Positions 1-12,520 of a stretch of 64,000 nt of DNA are shown one piece after another. The position numbers and the translations under genes are program-made. The notes beneath the pieces were generated by a model that searched no databases, had not been told where the DNA came from, and saw only the letters and a program-made list of their open reading frames with translations. Origin of the DNA: Portunus trituberculatus (taxonomy: Eukaryota > Arthropoda > Malacostraca > Decapoda > Portunidae). Every line of letters starts with the position of its first letter. Within the stretch, counting starts at the first letter, position 1. The DNA is taken from positions 13,619,195 through 13,683,194 of the forward strand of contig NC_059300.1 of the NCBI RefSeq assembly GCF_017591435.1, read 5' to 3'.

Positions 1-131
1 GGTGGTGGTTAGTTTTGGTGTCTCGGTGCTTCAGTCGCAGCCTTCAGCTGGCAAGCCACTGAACCTTATAGCAGGTTAGTTCCAGGGATGACTAGATCCT
101 TGAGGTCTTTTCACCTTCGTCCTCTGCCCAG
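1..131 (+). other. Possible 5' exon ending in a consensus splice donor
   Basis: The sequence ends in CCCAG followed by GTAAGT at about 132-137, a near-perfect splice donor. An ATG near 88 opens a frame that reaches the donor, but joining it to the acceptor near 508 puts a stop soon after the junction. It is therefore more likely 5' UTR than coding, if it is an exon at all. The exon would begin upstream of the window. No family similarity is recognised; this rests on splice-site appearance only. Confidence 0.25.
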
Positions 132-507
132 GTAAGTTCTCTTTTCGTGTTGTGAAGCGTGATGGTATTCAAGATTTCATTAGCTGTGTTTTGATAGAGC
201 GTGTAATTTCATTAATGATACAGTTGTTGAGGTTGTGAAGTCATAAGTGAGCCTCCTTTACGTGTTCTCTTGTGTGGACATATAAAGAGAAGACCTTTCA
301 TTGATGTGGGTGTTATTGAAAGTGGTGTTCGTGTAGAATTTTTTGTTATAAGTGACATTAAAATTAACTATTCATGATAAGTAAGATAAGATAGTTGACA
401 TTTATGCTTAGATGTAAAGCTCTACAGTAAAATGTTCCATGCGTTTCATTCCTTTACAACTTGTTTACTTCGCTGTACTAAGCAGTGTAATAATGGGTTT
501 TGTTTCA

Positions 508-647
508 GGATGTGCGGTAAATGGACAGATTGAGGTAGCCGTGAGTGAGCGATGGCAGGCTGACGTGGGGGTGGCCGTGATCCCGTCGTTCGGTGGTTCT
601 GTGGTGAATCCCGTGATATCAGAGGTGCCTTTCTCATGGTCTGCCAA
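508..647 (+). CDS. Candidate internal exon, unrecognised protein
   Basis: A pyrimidine-rich acceptor (TTTTGTTTCAG) precedes about 46 open codons that end at AAG followed by GTGAGG, an acceptable donor. The predicted peptide is rich in V, G and S (begins CAVNGQIEVAVSERWQ, ends PFSWSAK). Read without splicing, the same frame runs from an ATG near 439 to a TAG near 663 and gives 74 residues with a hydrophobic start that could mimic a signal peptide. That start lies over the acceptor's pyrimidine tract, so the hydrophobicity is probably accidental. No homologue is recognised. The frame needs one base from the preceding exon. Coordinates may be off by one. Confidence 0.25.
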
Positions 648-663
648 GGTGAGGGGCCTTTAG

Positions 664-827
664 AGTGTTTAAAATGGATATCTTTCATCAGGAATGTTCT
701 CCAAGGCTGCAGTGATTAGAGTTTGTGTTTAGGTTTCATGGGTGATGGTTGTTAGTGAGTGAAGTCCTAATTAGTGTATTTGGTATAAAGAATCGATGAA
801 GTATCTTGGTCTTAATATTTCATTAGT
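664..827. other. Unassigned, AT-rich
   Basis: No coding signal or recognisable element is seen between the candidate exon and the minisatellite that follows. Confidence 0.3.
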
Positions 828-1078
828 TAAGTTGGTTGTTCCTTGTTGCTACGAAGTCTTAATAGTCAAGCTGGTTATTCCTTGTTACTACGTATTAATC
901 AAGCTGGTTATTCCTTGTTACTACTTATTAGTCAAGCTGGCTGTTCCCTGTTACTTGGTAGTATTAATCATGCTGGTTGTTCCTTGTTACTACATAATTA
1001 AGCCATGGTGATTGTTCCTTGTTACTAATTACTAGTCATGCTGGTTGTTCCTTGTTCCTCTAGTCATGCTGATTGTTA
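828..1078 (+). repeat. Degenerate minisatellite of about 35-45 bp
   Basis: About seven imperfect repeats of a core like CTGGTTGTTCCTTGTTACTA, separated by variable linkers resembling ATTAGTCAAG. The repeat keeps one frame partly open and yields a short Leu/Val/Pro/Cys ORF, which is a by-product of the periodicity. Confidence 0.8.
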
Positions 1079-1272
1079 AAAATATGTCTAGGAGGAAATG
1101 ATCGGGAACCTGAGGGTGACATCGCTAACAAAGGATCGGTAGTGAATTGGTTGGTGGGGTACTTAGCCATCTGATTGGTAAGTAGGATGGAAAGAAATGA
1201 TGGGTCTGTACAAGCTTGGAAGAGATATGTCCAATGAAGAGTGGATATAGTGAACTCGTCCAGTAATCTCTC

Positions 1273-1812
1273 ACGCAACGCTCACACGCAACGCACTCAC
1301 ACACACGTCGGGTAATCACACACGCAACGCAACCACACGCACACGCACGCTCACACAACGCAACTACATACGCCCACGCAGGCTCACACGCAGCGCAACC
1401 ACACGCACACCCAGGCTCACGCAGCGCAACCACACGCAGGCTCACACGCAGCGGAACCACACGCACACGAAGGCTCACACGCACACGCAGCGCAACCACA
1501 CGCACACGCAGGCTCACACGCAGCGCAACCACACGCACACGCAGGCTCACACACAGCGCAACCACACGCACACGCAGGCTCACACGCATCGCAACCACAA
1601 GCGCACGCAGGCTCACACGCAACGCAACCACGCACACGCAGGCTCACACGCAACGCAACCACGCACACGCAGGCTCACACGCAACGCAACCACACGCACA
1701 CTCAGGCTCACTTGCAACGCAACCACAAGCACACGCAGGCTCACACGCTTCGCACGCACGTACACGCAGGCTCGCACGCACGCTCACACGAAACGCAACA
1801 CACTCACCTGTG
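1273..1812 (+). repeat. CA/CG-rich minisatellite of about 33 bp
   Basis: Imperfect tandem repeats of a unit containing CACACGCACACGCAGGCTCA followed by CACGCAGCGCAAC. The unit length is close to 33 bp, with shorter variants at the left edge. Because the period is divisible by three, long Cys/Ala/Val-rich ORFs appear on the minus strand. Composition and absence of other signals argue that they are not genes. The CpG dinucleotides have survived inside the array. Confidence 0.9.
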
Positions 1813-2093
1813 AGTGCGTATGTGGTTTGCCGACGTTTCATTGTGGTCCGTTAGTAAGATTCCCATTGTTATCATTATAGTGGTTTTATTCCCAGACGGA
1901 AGAATGATTGGGCATTGGCAGAGTGGGAATTCCCAGTGAGCTGCCTTGTCACGTCTCCATAGATATATTTGTATCAATTTTAACACCTTAGTAAAATAGA
2001 CAGGCAACTCTTCCATACTCCAGCCCTCCCCTTTCTCTCTGCCTCTATTCGTAGCTTTGCGTGGTTTGGTAAACTACTTTGATTAGAAAACTG
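1813..2093. other. Unassigned spacer
   Basis: No gene, RNA or mobile-element signal was recognised between the minisatellite and the TA tract. Confidence 0.3.
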
Positions 2094-4475
<2,382 letters not shown>

Positions 4476-4613
4476 GAGCTGTGGACAAAAAGGCCTGCAT
4501 CAGAAGAAATCCTGACCAAGATCAAGCAGCAGCAGCAGCAGTGTCCATGGAGGTCTTCAGTTGGCCTTGGACAAGGTTTCCTCTCCTATCCATGCACAAC
4601 ACCTGTAGAGTAA
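4476..4613 (+). CDS. Candidate terminal coding exon, unrecognised
   Basis: A strong acceptor (TATCTTTTTCCCTACAG) is followed in phase 0 by 45 codons and a TAA stop. The peptide begins ELWTKRPASEEILTKIK, then has five glutamines, and ends YPCTTPVE. Charged residues and the short polyQ look more protein-like than the other two frames, although a second frame is also open for a similar length. A TTTAATAAATT at about 4709 could act as a poly(A) signal. No homologue is recognised. It would be the last exon of a plus-strand gene whose earlier exons I cannot identify. Confidence 0.3.
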   Translation, partial: ELWTKRPASEEILTKIKQQQQQCPWRSSVGLGQGFLSYPCTTPVE

Positions 4614-5049
4614 CAAAATGTCAGACTTGGTTTTAGCCACTAGTTTGTGGTAAACAAGCTTCCATGTTATAAGAGTTCAGAGGACTCCCACTTTTACTTT
4701 TTTTTTTTTTAATAAATTTTCTTGCTGGAATATTATAAGGCCCATCTGGGAAAGAATCCCATACCTGGGAAAAAAGAGGGATCTAGAACTGATAACAAGG
4801 GAGGGAAGGAAAAAAGAATTAAGTAGAGAGATCTAAGAGACTGACATAATGAGGGAGGGGATGAGGGATAGGGGGGCGGATAGGAGGAGGGAACAAATTT
4901 ATAAGCAGAATAATGTTACAGCGACAGGAAAGGAAAGCCATCCACACTTTCTTTCTCCTGCCACCTACTTCAGGGTGAGCTGAGGGCTGCCCAGCTCCGC
5001 CTAGCTCCTGCCACCTACAATCAGGGTGAGGGCCATGATAGCAAGATAC
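4614..5049. other. Unassigned, purine-rich
   Basis: Contains a short T tract near 4699-4710 with AATAAA, then GA-rich DNA. The CCTGCCACCTAC motif occurs twice near 4960 and 5008. No gene is seen. Confidence 0.3.
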
Positions 5050-5156
5050 CTTCTGACTCGAGGGTTGTGTATCCTCCTACCAAGAGCTCTGCAAGATGGT
5101 GTAGTCCTCTACTCAAGGGTTGTGTATCCTCCTGCCAAGAGCTCCTCTGCAAGATG
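5050..5156. repeat. Short tandem duplication of about 50 bp
   Basis: The segment containing GGGTTGTGTATCCTCCT, then CAAGAGCTC and TGCAAGATG occurs twice in succession with small differences. It is probably a local replication-slippage duplication. Confidence 0.75.
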
Positions 5157-5224
5157 AGAGTAAATTAAGCACTGAAAGACGAGATGTTGCAATAATGACA
5201 AAAACAAACCAACAAACACTATTT

Positions 5225-5460
5225 CACAATCATATGAAGACTAAAATCTATGATTGATAGATTGTGAAGACTAAAATATAAAATAGGAACTAAAATATAT
5301 GATAGATTGTGAAGACTAAAATATAAAATAGGAATTGTGAAGACTAAAATATAAAATAGGAACTAATCTTATGAAGACTAAAATATAAAATAGGAACTAA
5401 AATATAACAAAATATATATATATATAAAATAGGAATATATAAAAAATAGGAACTGACCGT
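5225..5460 (+). repeat. AT-rich tandem repeat
   Basis: Several imperfect copies of GAAGACTAAAATATAAAATA followed by GGAA, interrupted by a short TA run. No coding potential. Confidence 0.85.
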
Positions 5461-5929
5461 CAAAGATTTGATGAGATATTGTGAGGCCTGAGAAGCACTA
5501 TTTCACGGACTTTAGGAATATATCGGGTACTTGGACACAAACATCACACCTGAGCAGCAGCAACTTCTATGGTCTCTTGAGGTGCCTGGCATGACCTCAA
5601 ACCAGTGTTACCAGGGGCAGAGCCCAACACTGGCCTAAGCTGATGGCCCCAGTGCAGAGAGACAGTGACTGCTGGGTCTGTGGATTGAGACTGGTGGTGG
5701 TGAAATACTCCTAAATTGAAGGATATATTGTATTTTGATTATCATCTTTTGCATGAGATAAGAATATATGATGCAATAATTCACTAACTAAACAAGAATC
5801 AAGAAGAAAGCAAAGCAAGAAAAAGACAAGCATACACATTTGTCAGAAATATAAGTCTGAACACATGAAACACAGCAACACAAAAATCAATAACTTGACA
5901 TCAAAAGTATTTATCATCACCCACTGAAA
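5461..5929. other. Unassigned
   Basis: No reading frame, RNA or element termini recognised. Confidence 0.3.
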
Positions 5930-6125
5930 AACAAAAAAACAATTAAATTGAAAAAATTATGCTACTCGCCAAGCAGGTATGGTTGACCAAACCCACTGCT
6001 GAATTTCCAGCTTGACTGAGTTCAGAAATGTCTCCCACAACACTATGGAAGTCTCCACTAGTATAGGACGACAATGCTGCCACCTCTTGTGTGTTAGTTG
6101 GGATGGCATGGAATCTCCTTGTCAC
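5930..6125 (-). pseudogene. PIF/Harbinger-like transposase fragment
   Basis: The minus strand encodes a peptide including IPTNTQEVAALSSYTSGDF, HSVVGDISELSQ and a following valine/asparagine segment. This resembles the helix-turn-helix part of Harbinger (HARBI1-like) transposases, in which an Ala-Leu-x-x-x-x-x-Gly-x-Phe stretch is followed by VVGD, then a Ser-Gln turn and a recognition helix. The DDE nuclease domain is not seen, and the recognition helix appears altered after the SQ motif. No terminal inverted repeats were identified, so this is a decayed internal fragment. Family assignment comes from recalled motif shape, not from a search. Confidence 0.45.
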
Positions 6126-7194
6126 ACAACCAATAGTTTCTGGTTCTGTTTGTCACACCACTAATTTCCTCTAATTTCCTCTGTGGAAGCCTGTCATCAT
6201 GCATCTAAAACAGGTTTTAAGGGTCTATGAACACCCTTTCCTTCCTCAGACCACTGCCATGTGCTAATCCCATTTATATTTCCATACCTCAATCTCAGTC
6301 CCTCCTCAGGACACTGTCATGTGCTAGTGCCACTAGCATCTAATCAACAAGATGCTATAAGTATTCACTGAAGGGAGGAGTGAAGGAGAAATAGAAATTT
6401 GAAAGGGAGATAGAAAGGTGAATCAGCAAGGACATCTTGGAGCCAAGGCAGAAAGTTGTGGAAGGACTACTGCCTTTGATGGCAATGATATATAACCTAT
6501 GAAGAGTAAAAGTAAGGCCAAGACAGACAGCTGTATTTCAAGGTACTGCCATTACCAAGAGTGGAGAAGAGGTACAAGTGAAGCAAAGTATGTATGTATG
6601 TAACTATAGTGGAAGAAAAGTGCAGTGATAAATGTGCACTCTCCTAACATGTTGATGGGATTCCTTGACATCTAGATATAAGAAGATTGACATAACTATC
6701 AGAAGATGAAGAGAGTAATGAGGAATGAAGCAAGTGTGAAGTGGTGGATATTGGTGAAGAAAGAATGAAAGAATGATATGGCACTGAAGTGATTGCACAA
6801 ATTGTTGTCAATATGAGAGGAGCATGTAGTGTGAACAGAATGGTTAGGGATAATTAAGGTGCAAATAGTTGGACATATTTGAAAATAGGTAACAATGGAG
6901 GGAGCAATGTTGGCAGAGAGCAGGACAGTCTGTTGGTCATTCTACTATAGTGAGATTGTCATGGCCATGTCTGTTGGCACTGGCTACCTATGACAATTCA
7001 GGAGCTTTGTAATCAGCATTGGGAGACTGTCAGGATATTGGGAGGAGTCCTGCTGTGGCTTAAGGATGCCTGGTGACTCAGTCCATCCAGCAACCTGGGG
7101 CAGAGAGGTGGCTTAGGTCACTGGTTTTTTTTCTTCCATGTACACACTAAAAAGGGGGAAAATGTCTCTTATAAAACAATAATACATAAAACTA
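6126..7194. other. Unassigned intergenic DNA
   Basis: Two similar phrases about the CATGTGCTAATCCCA motif (near 6257 and 6330) form a weak local repeat. Otherwise no gene or element was recognised. Confidence 0.3.
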
Positions 7195-8243
7195 GTGTCG
7201 ACCGGGGGAAATCGGACCGTCCAACGAACCGGTACAATTCGGACCGCCTCGTTCATATTTACAATAAATTATTCATATATAAATTTATTTTTGAAGTTTT
7301 GAGCATTTCACGACAGAAAGTAACTATTTTCACATTTCTTGTGCAGGTTTGATAAAAAAAAAATCGATACAGGAAAGAAATTACAATTATATGACTGAAA
7401 GCACGGAATCGTAGCCAAAAAAAAAAAAAAAAGGGCGGCAAAGTTTGTTTACCAAATCAGCTGTTTTGGCAAACTTTGTTGTGGCGGTCAGATGCGGCCA
7501 ACTATTCTCTTCCAAATTGATGATTATAGAGTGTTTTACCTCTACTTTAACATGATTTCATCAGCAATACTTTATTTAGCTTCGTTTTCTCACAATTAAT
7601 GCTCACTTTTTGGTTTAATTTATCCCGGTAAGGAAAATGCGGCAGGGGGAAATCGAACCGGTAGTTTTTAGTGTGCAATTCTTTATATTTTGAGAATAAG
7701 CATTAATATTTTGCCCTGTGCCATCTTTGGCTTATAAAGGGGATTGCTTAGACTCATTATATACCCAATAATAATTATTAGGATAATTAGGGTAATTTAG
7801 GGAAATTTTTAATGAAGATTATAAGCCTATAAAGGACATAAAAAAGCTAGGAATTGTCCGCTCACACTCTCTCTACAGGCTAGCGAGCGATAGCAAGCTT
7901 AATAATCTATAGAAAAATGAATGTGGAAACCAATGAGCAGTATTTTTATACAAAAAATCAGCTCCCTGTTGCTCGCTAGCCTGCAGAATGGGAAGGAAAA
8001 TTAACGTGACCAGTCTTTTGACACCCTGAGCCTATACCCTGTTTTTTACTCAGCTGATCCTCTTTCGTCTGCTAGGAGTGCCCATTAGTAATATACATGC
8101 ATATAATCTGCTTATTATATGCTTATGTATCACTTCATAGGGACCTTATAAAGGATCAGCTGAGAAAAAACTAGGTACAGAATAGCTACACACAGTGATG
8201 ATTTTTTTTTCCCTTCTTTTTAGGATGAAAATAATCAATAACA

Positions 8244-8673
8244 ATGGCTAGAACTTACAAAAGAAAGACTGCTGAGGATCCAGAAAGATGTGATAGACTC
8301 AGAGATGCCATGAGAGCAGTGAACAGGAAATCACACTCAATAAACAAGGCTGCTAAGGAAATCACACTCAATAAACAAGGCTGCTAAAGTGTACAAAGTC
8401 AGTAAAGCAACCCTTTTAAGATACTTGGCACACAATAAGAACACCCTCTCTGAAACTGTAAATGAAGACACTAGCCTAGAGTGTCTTCTTGTTGGTCATC
8501 CTCACAACCTCCCTCAGGAATGTGAAGTGGAGTTAGCTCAGTGCTTAACAATAATGGCTAAATGGGGTTTTGGATTAACTCCAGTACCTTTCACATTCGG
8601 AATAATCTCCTTACTGAATACAATAACTTCAAGTGTTACACCAAAACATTGGCTAAAGTGGCCAAGTAAATGA
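8244..8673 (+). pseudogene. psq/CENP-B-type HTH transposase N-terminus, frameshifted
   Basis: The ORF starts at an ATG with MARTYKRKTAEDPERCDRLR, typical of the basic start of psq-domain pogo-family proteins. The helix-turn-helix follows (SINKAAK, then VYKVSKATLLRYLAH) and then a segment with LAQCLTIMAKWGFGLT, matching the conserved MAxxGFGLT stretch after the HTH. A perfect 31-bp tandem duplication (8326-8356 and 8357-8387) breaks the frame: the first frame stops at 8385-8387, the last base of the second copy, and the rest continues in another frame. After GFGLT the frame again appears disturbed. The DDE domain is absent. This is a dead or misassembled copy. Confidence 0.65.
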
Positions 8674-8810
8674 GTGGGCTATGTAGTCTATGAGTAACAA
8701 TTTTTTGTTCTACACTGTTTCTTGCCATTGATTTTGTTATTTTGAATGTGAAAGGCTCAATGTTTATGAAATATATAAAACATTTAATTTTTTTGAGGAA
8801 TTATATCCAT

Positions 8811-8813
<3 letters not shown>

Positions 8814-8905
<92 letters not shown>

Positions 8906-8913
8906 TTTTTTTT
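8814..8913. repeat. (TA)n followed by a T tract
   Basis: About 74 bp of TA dinucleotides followed by about 26 T residues, inside the right half of the pogo-like element. A second T run of about 29 lies at 9044-9072. Confidence 0.95.
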
Positions 8914-9039
8914 ATAAAGGGTGGTTCAAATTACCCCATGGGTGGTTCAGTTTACACCGGTGGGGGGGTTCACATTACCCCATTTTTTTTATAACTGTGA
9001 ATCACACTTATTACTTCAAAGCTGAAGAATCTGCTATGA

Positions 9040-9074
<35 letters not shown>

Positions 9075-9194
9075 TGATTTAAAGGTAATAACTTGCTTAT
9101 ATTTACAGAAAATGTTTGTAAGTTTATATTAATAAATGTGGGAACAGTATCAAAGTTTGTCAAAACCTGGTCCAAATTACCCTAGTCAACACTA

Positions 9195-10340
9195 CTGAAC
9201 TTAAATGGACTCATCTTTGGTCTCTCACACCTGTTCAAGCTCTTGCTCTCCTTTCCATCCATCCCCTTCCCTCCATTCCTTTCCCACTCCTCACAACCTT
9301 TCACCCACTCTACACATAGCTAGGCTTGCATCTTCTCACACTCATGATCTTAGACTATTCTTCTATTGGTCATTCATCTAACATTTCAATGCTTTCTACT
9401 TGAACATTCCTGGAAAATCTTCATAAATCATTCTAATTGCATTTTATAATGCTACAGAATCAGTTCTCAAAAGAGAAATAAGCATTTACCATTAGCTAGC
9501 AGAATAAGACAGGATAGTTGACCCAGCTTTATATCACTGTTACTATAGATGGAACAATTGTCAGCACGTTACCCAGTGTTATCCTACTAGTTTATGGTAT
9601 ATGCTTACTTATGCAGTAAATAGACTAAAATGACTGAAACCTCGTCCTACCTTTGAGAACACACTACCCTCCAGCTGGAACTGTCATGGAGTGTTCTGGA
9701 ATCCTTCCCAAAGGCATTCCCCACCATTGTCCCTCACCCTGGGACCTGATGCTTGACCTGGAGCAGCCTCACCTCCCTCTGTACCCCGGCCATGAGTCAC
9801 ACTGCTCGCTTATCTCCACAGTCCTGTGCAGTCTTGGAGGTTGGACAAGAGGAACTCCTGGAAGAGTTTCATTATCATTATCTTTGTTTATTTGAACTTG
9901 TACTTTTATATAAATATACTGCAGCCATTGTTCGACTGCATTTCCCTGCCACCTTTCTCTACCAATTGTACTTCTCAAACAACAATTGAAAATGACCAAT
10001 AGAATTGTTAGATATCAAAGATAACACACAGGATGAGATTCACCTTAACCAAAGAATAAAGTTGGTAATTCTTTACAAGAGCTCTGATAGATTTTATTTT
10101 TCTTACTCTATTTTTAGATGTATGTCAATGCTTTTGTTAAAATATAATTACAATAAATACACACACTATCAGAGTTGGCATTAAGAAAAAAATATGGTCA
10201 ATTTGCAGTTTCATCCAACCATGGAATCTCTGATGTGACTTTTGTTTTTCTGGTGAGAAATCTAGTGAATTGATTGATGGTATATGCCATTTCCATCACA
10301 AATGTATATTCTTCAAGTTAAGTTCGAATTTTTCAGTTCT
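9195..10340. other. Unassigned; weak exon-like pieces
   Basis: No recognised gene. At about 9818-9830 TTATCTCCACAG is a fair plus-strand acceptor followed by an open frame beginning SCAVLEVGQEELLEEFHYHY. On the minus strand, 9822-9870 has an acceptor-like CTTCCAG followed by EFLLSNLQDCTGLWR and a stop. The two overlap and cannot both be real exons; neither resembles a family I know. Confidence 0.25.
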
Positions 10341-10364
10341 CACTTATGCCTACCTCCCATTCTC

Positions 10365-11100
10365 AACTATCTTGGGGGATCTGTGGGAAATCTGAGTTTT
10401 TGGGTGAGGGGGACATTAAATTGAGTAATGTGCATTGCAAAAAGATATCAGTAATCAACAAAATCACATAAATGCGGTTGGCTGTGATGACAGCAAACCT
10501 TGCTATTAATGTTGAGCAGCGCTGCCAACAATTCACTACCCCTGGATTTGGGTCCATTGCAAAGGCTATCCCCTAAGAGTTACTAACCAAACTCAACATT
10601 ATAACTTCGACTTAATGCATATCAAAAAATTATTGGTTGGGAGAAACTATAAATTGTCCACAGAAAACATTACAAGATCTTCTAGAAATGTTGGGTTTGG
10701 TTTGTAACTTGAGGCAAGGTTGTGGGTAGCAGCCCCGCTGGCTAAAAGGTTTTAATGTTAGGATTTATTTAGTAACCCCTGAGGGCATCTAGGAGGGCAC
10801 AGCCCCCCCCTCCCCCTAGCAAGGTTATAATGTTGGGTTTGGTTAGTTAGCTTTTGGGGTTTTCATTTAATGTATTGGATACAGCCAGAAACCTAGTGAA
10901 TCATTGGCAACACTGCTTAGCAATAACAAAGCACTGCTTGCTGCCAGCGCCACCACCAACAAAGTATTTTCAGAGATTTTTTGTTATTTTGTTGATTTTC
11001 AACTTCTTTTGGCAACACACATTGCTCAATTTAATGTTTTCCCACCCAAAAACCCCAATTTCCCACAGATCCCCCCAAGATTGTTAGGGATACGAGGAAG
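10365..11100. repeat. Imperfect long inverted repeat (foldback)
   Basis: Plus-strand 10365-10550 is, on the opposite strand, a diverged copy of 10905-11090. Both read TTTGTTATTTTGTTGAT-like, then ACACATTGCTCAATTTAATG and a block ending CCCACAGATCCCCC. Roughly 70 percent of positions agree by eye. The roughly 350-bp loop contains two AAGGTT(G/A)T..TGTTGGG-like phrases and a C-rich run near 10801. It could be a foldback element or an old inverted duplication; I could not define terminal duplications. Confidence 0.65.
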
Positions 11101-11365
11101 GCATAAGTTAGAGTTGAAAAAAGTCATGACTTGAAAAATATTCATTCGTAACAAAAATCATATACATTATCAATCAATTCTCTGATAAATTCTGGAATTT
11201 CCTACCTGCTTCTGTATTTCCATCTTCTTACGACTTGATTTCTTTCAAGAGGGAGGTTTCAAGACATTTGTCCCTTTCTTTCAGCTGACTCTATTGACCT
11301 GTAAGGGAACTGGCAATTAGGTGGGCCTTATTTTTTGTTGCTCTTGGTCAGTTCCCCTATTACAT

Positions 11366-11367
11366 AA

Positions 11368-11448
<81 letters not shown>
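11366..11448. repeat. A tract followed by (TA)n
   Basis: About 19 A residues lead directly into about 64 bp of TA repeats. The A run could be the decayed poly(A) tail of a retroposed sequence, but no body is recognisable upstream. Confidence 0.95.
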
Positions 11449-11457
<9 letters not shown>

Positions 11458-12139
11458 CTCACCAGAAAACATACATCACTTTAGACTCCATGGTTATGTA
11501 AAACTGCAAGCTGATCAAAAAATCAATATTTAATCATGTACTGGATATGTAAAACCTATATGTACATGTATGTAGTACATATACATAATGTGATTAATTA
11601 CTATGTCTTACAAAAGTTTCACTATCTGTATCTAGAGTGCAGACTGACAATACATGATTATTGTCTGCACAATACGAATAATATCAGTAAGAGTCAATTC
11701 AACCTAAAATTCATTTCACATATCCATAGTCTACTGTCGTTATTGTATTACCCTTTGCAGGAATGGTTAAGAAAATTACACTTCTCATTGGAAATTAGTA
11801 TTCAAAACATAATAGTGAAAAGTGCTATTCACCTGATGGCTTCACACATTCCACTATCACAATTTCCATTGCAAAGTGCCATTAAGCTAGAGCGGCGTCC
11901 ACACCATGTGCCTCACGCCCCTCACAATGACCATTCTTGGGCGAGTGAGGGGTCATGACACGCGGCCGAGATATATCTGGCTAGGAGGCAGAGTCGCCAA
12001 TACTGTGCTTCACAACCCACAGTGTGAACGCTCAACCCCCAAGCCACCCAACCTCCATTCCCCACATGAATTGGGGAATGGCGCGCAACAAGCCCTGCCC
12101 TAGCGTGGACACTGCTTCATAAAGCAATACTGCACTTAC
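11449..12139. other. Unassigned; intron side of the minus-strand gene
   Basis: AT-rich to about 11880, then more GC-rich with several CpGs to 12139. If the exon at 12140-12268 is real, this is the first part of its downstream intron. No exon was recognised. Confidence 0.3.
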
Positions 12140-12268
12140 CTTTCCACTCAGCAACACTTTGGTGTTCCGTGTCAATGTGTTCTCCACTTGTTCAGTTTTC
12201 GTGCCAGTGGTGGGCAAGGTTATGGCCTCCTGGACCTGTTGTTTGTCCTGAAGCAGCACTCGGCACAT
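12140..12268 (-). CDS. Putative first coding exon of an unrecognised gene
   Basis: Reading the minus strand from an ATG at 12266-12268, 43 codons run to GGAAAG followed by GTAAGT (12134-12139), a consensus donor in phase 0. The peptide begins MCRVLLQDKQQVQEAI, continues LPTTGTKTEQVEN and ends NTKVLLSGK, with ordinary soluble-protein composition. An in-frame stop lies a few codons upstream of the ATG, but an AG 20 bp upstream could instead make this an internal exon starting GVAPK. It lies about 2.7 kb downstream of NDUFS4 on the same strand. I do not recognise the protein and found no further exon. Confidence 0.45.
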
Positions 12269-12269
12269 T

Positions 12270-12520
12270 TTGGGAGCAACTCCCTTTCAGAATGTGTTTG
12301 TTTTATCATTTACCTGGCGGGTTAACAACAAAATAAAATACCAAGTCCAGTTCTCACTTTTCTTATTCTCGGTGTTGTGCATGTGGGTTATCACGAGTGC
12401 ATCTGTCTTGTGTTGCGGCAACAACATTGCCACCGAGAGGTAGTACATGCGGCACATGGTACAGCTCAAGGTCACGGGTCCACGTGTGGCTGTGGGAGTC
12501 GAGACGGGTTTGTTTTGATT
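12270..12520 (-). promoter_or_regulatory. Possible CpG-containing promoter region
   Basis: CpG dinucleotides are frequent (about ten in roughly 150 bp at 12368-12505), unlike the flanking AT-rich DNA. The region lies directly upstream of the putative minus-strand first exon. An AAGGTCA half-site occurs at about 12468. There is no clear TATA box. The call rests on composition and position only. Confidence 0.3.

Larger units (their letters stand above)
7195..9192 (+). mobile_element. pogo/Tigger-like DNA transposon, non-autonomous
   Basis: The two ends are inverted copies: plus strand 7195-7218 begins GTGTCGACCGGGGGAAATCG, and the reverse complement of 9169-9192 begins GTGTTGACTAGGGTAATTTG; about 18 of 24 positions agree. 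Both ends abut TA (7193-7194 and 9193-9194), the target-site duplication expected of Tc1/mariner/pogo elements. Inside is a psq-type HTH ORF (8244-8673) but no DDE catalytic region before the right end, so the copy cannot encode a full transposase. Extra copies of the terminal core lie near both ends: left near 7226 and 7651, right at about 8923, 8942 and 8967. These could be subterminal transposase-binding sites. Family assignment follows the HTH and TA duplication. Confidence 0.7.

Noticed and set aside
439..663. Secreted peptide or lipoprotein-like ORF with a hydrophobic start
   Set aside because: The hydrophobic stretch coincides with the pyrimidine tract of a splice acceptor; an internal exon explains it better, and bacterial-type lipoproteins are not expected here.
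1125..1841. Cys/Ala/Val-rich ORFs on the minus strand
   Set aside because: They arise from a CA/CG minisatellite whose period is a multiple of three.
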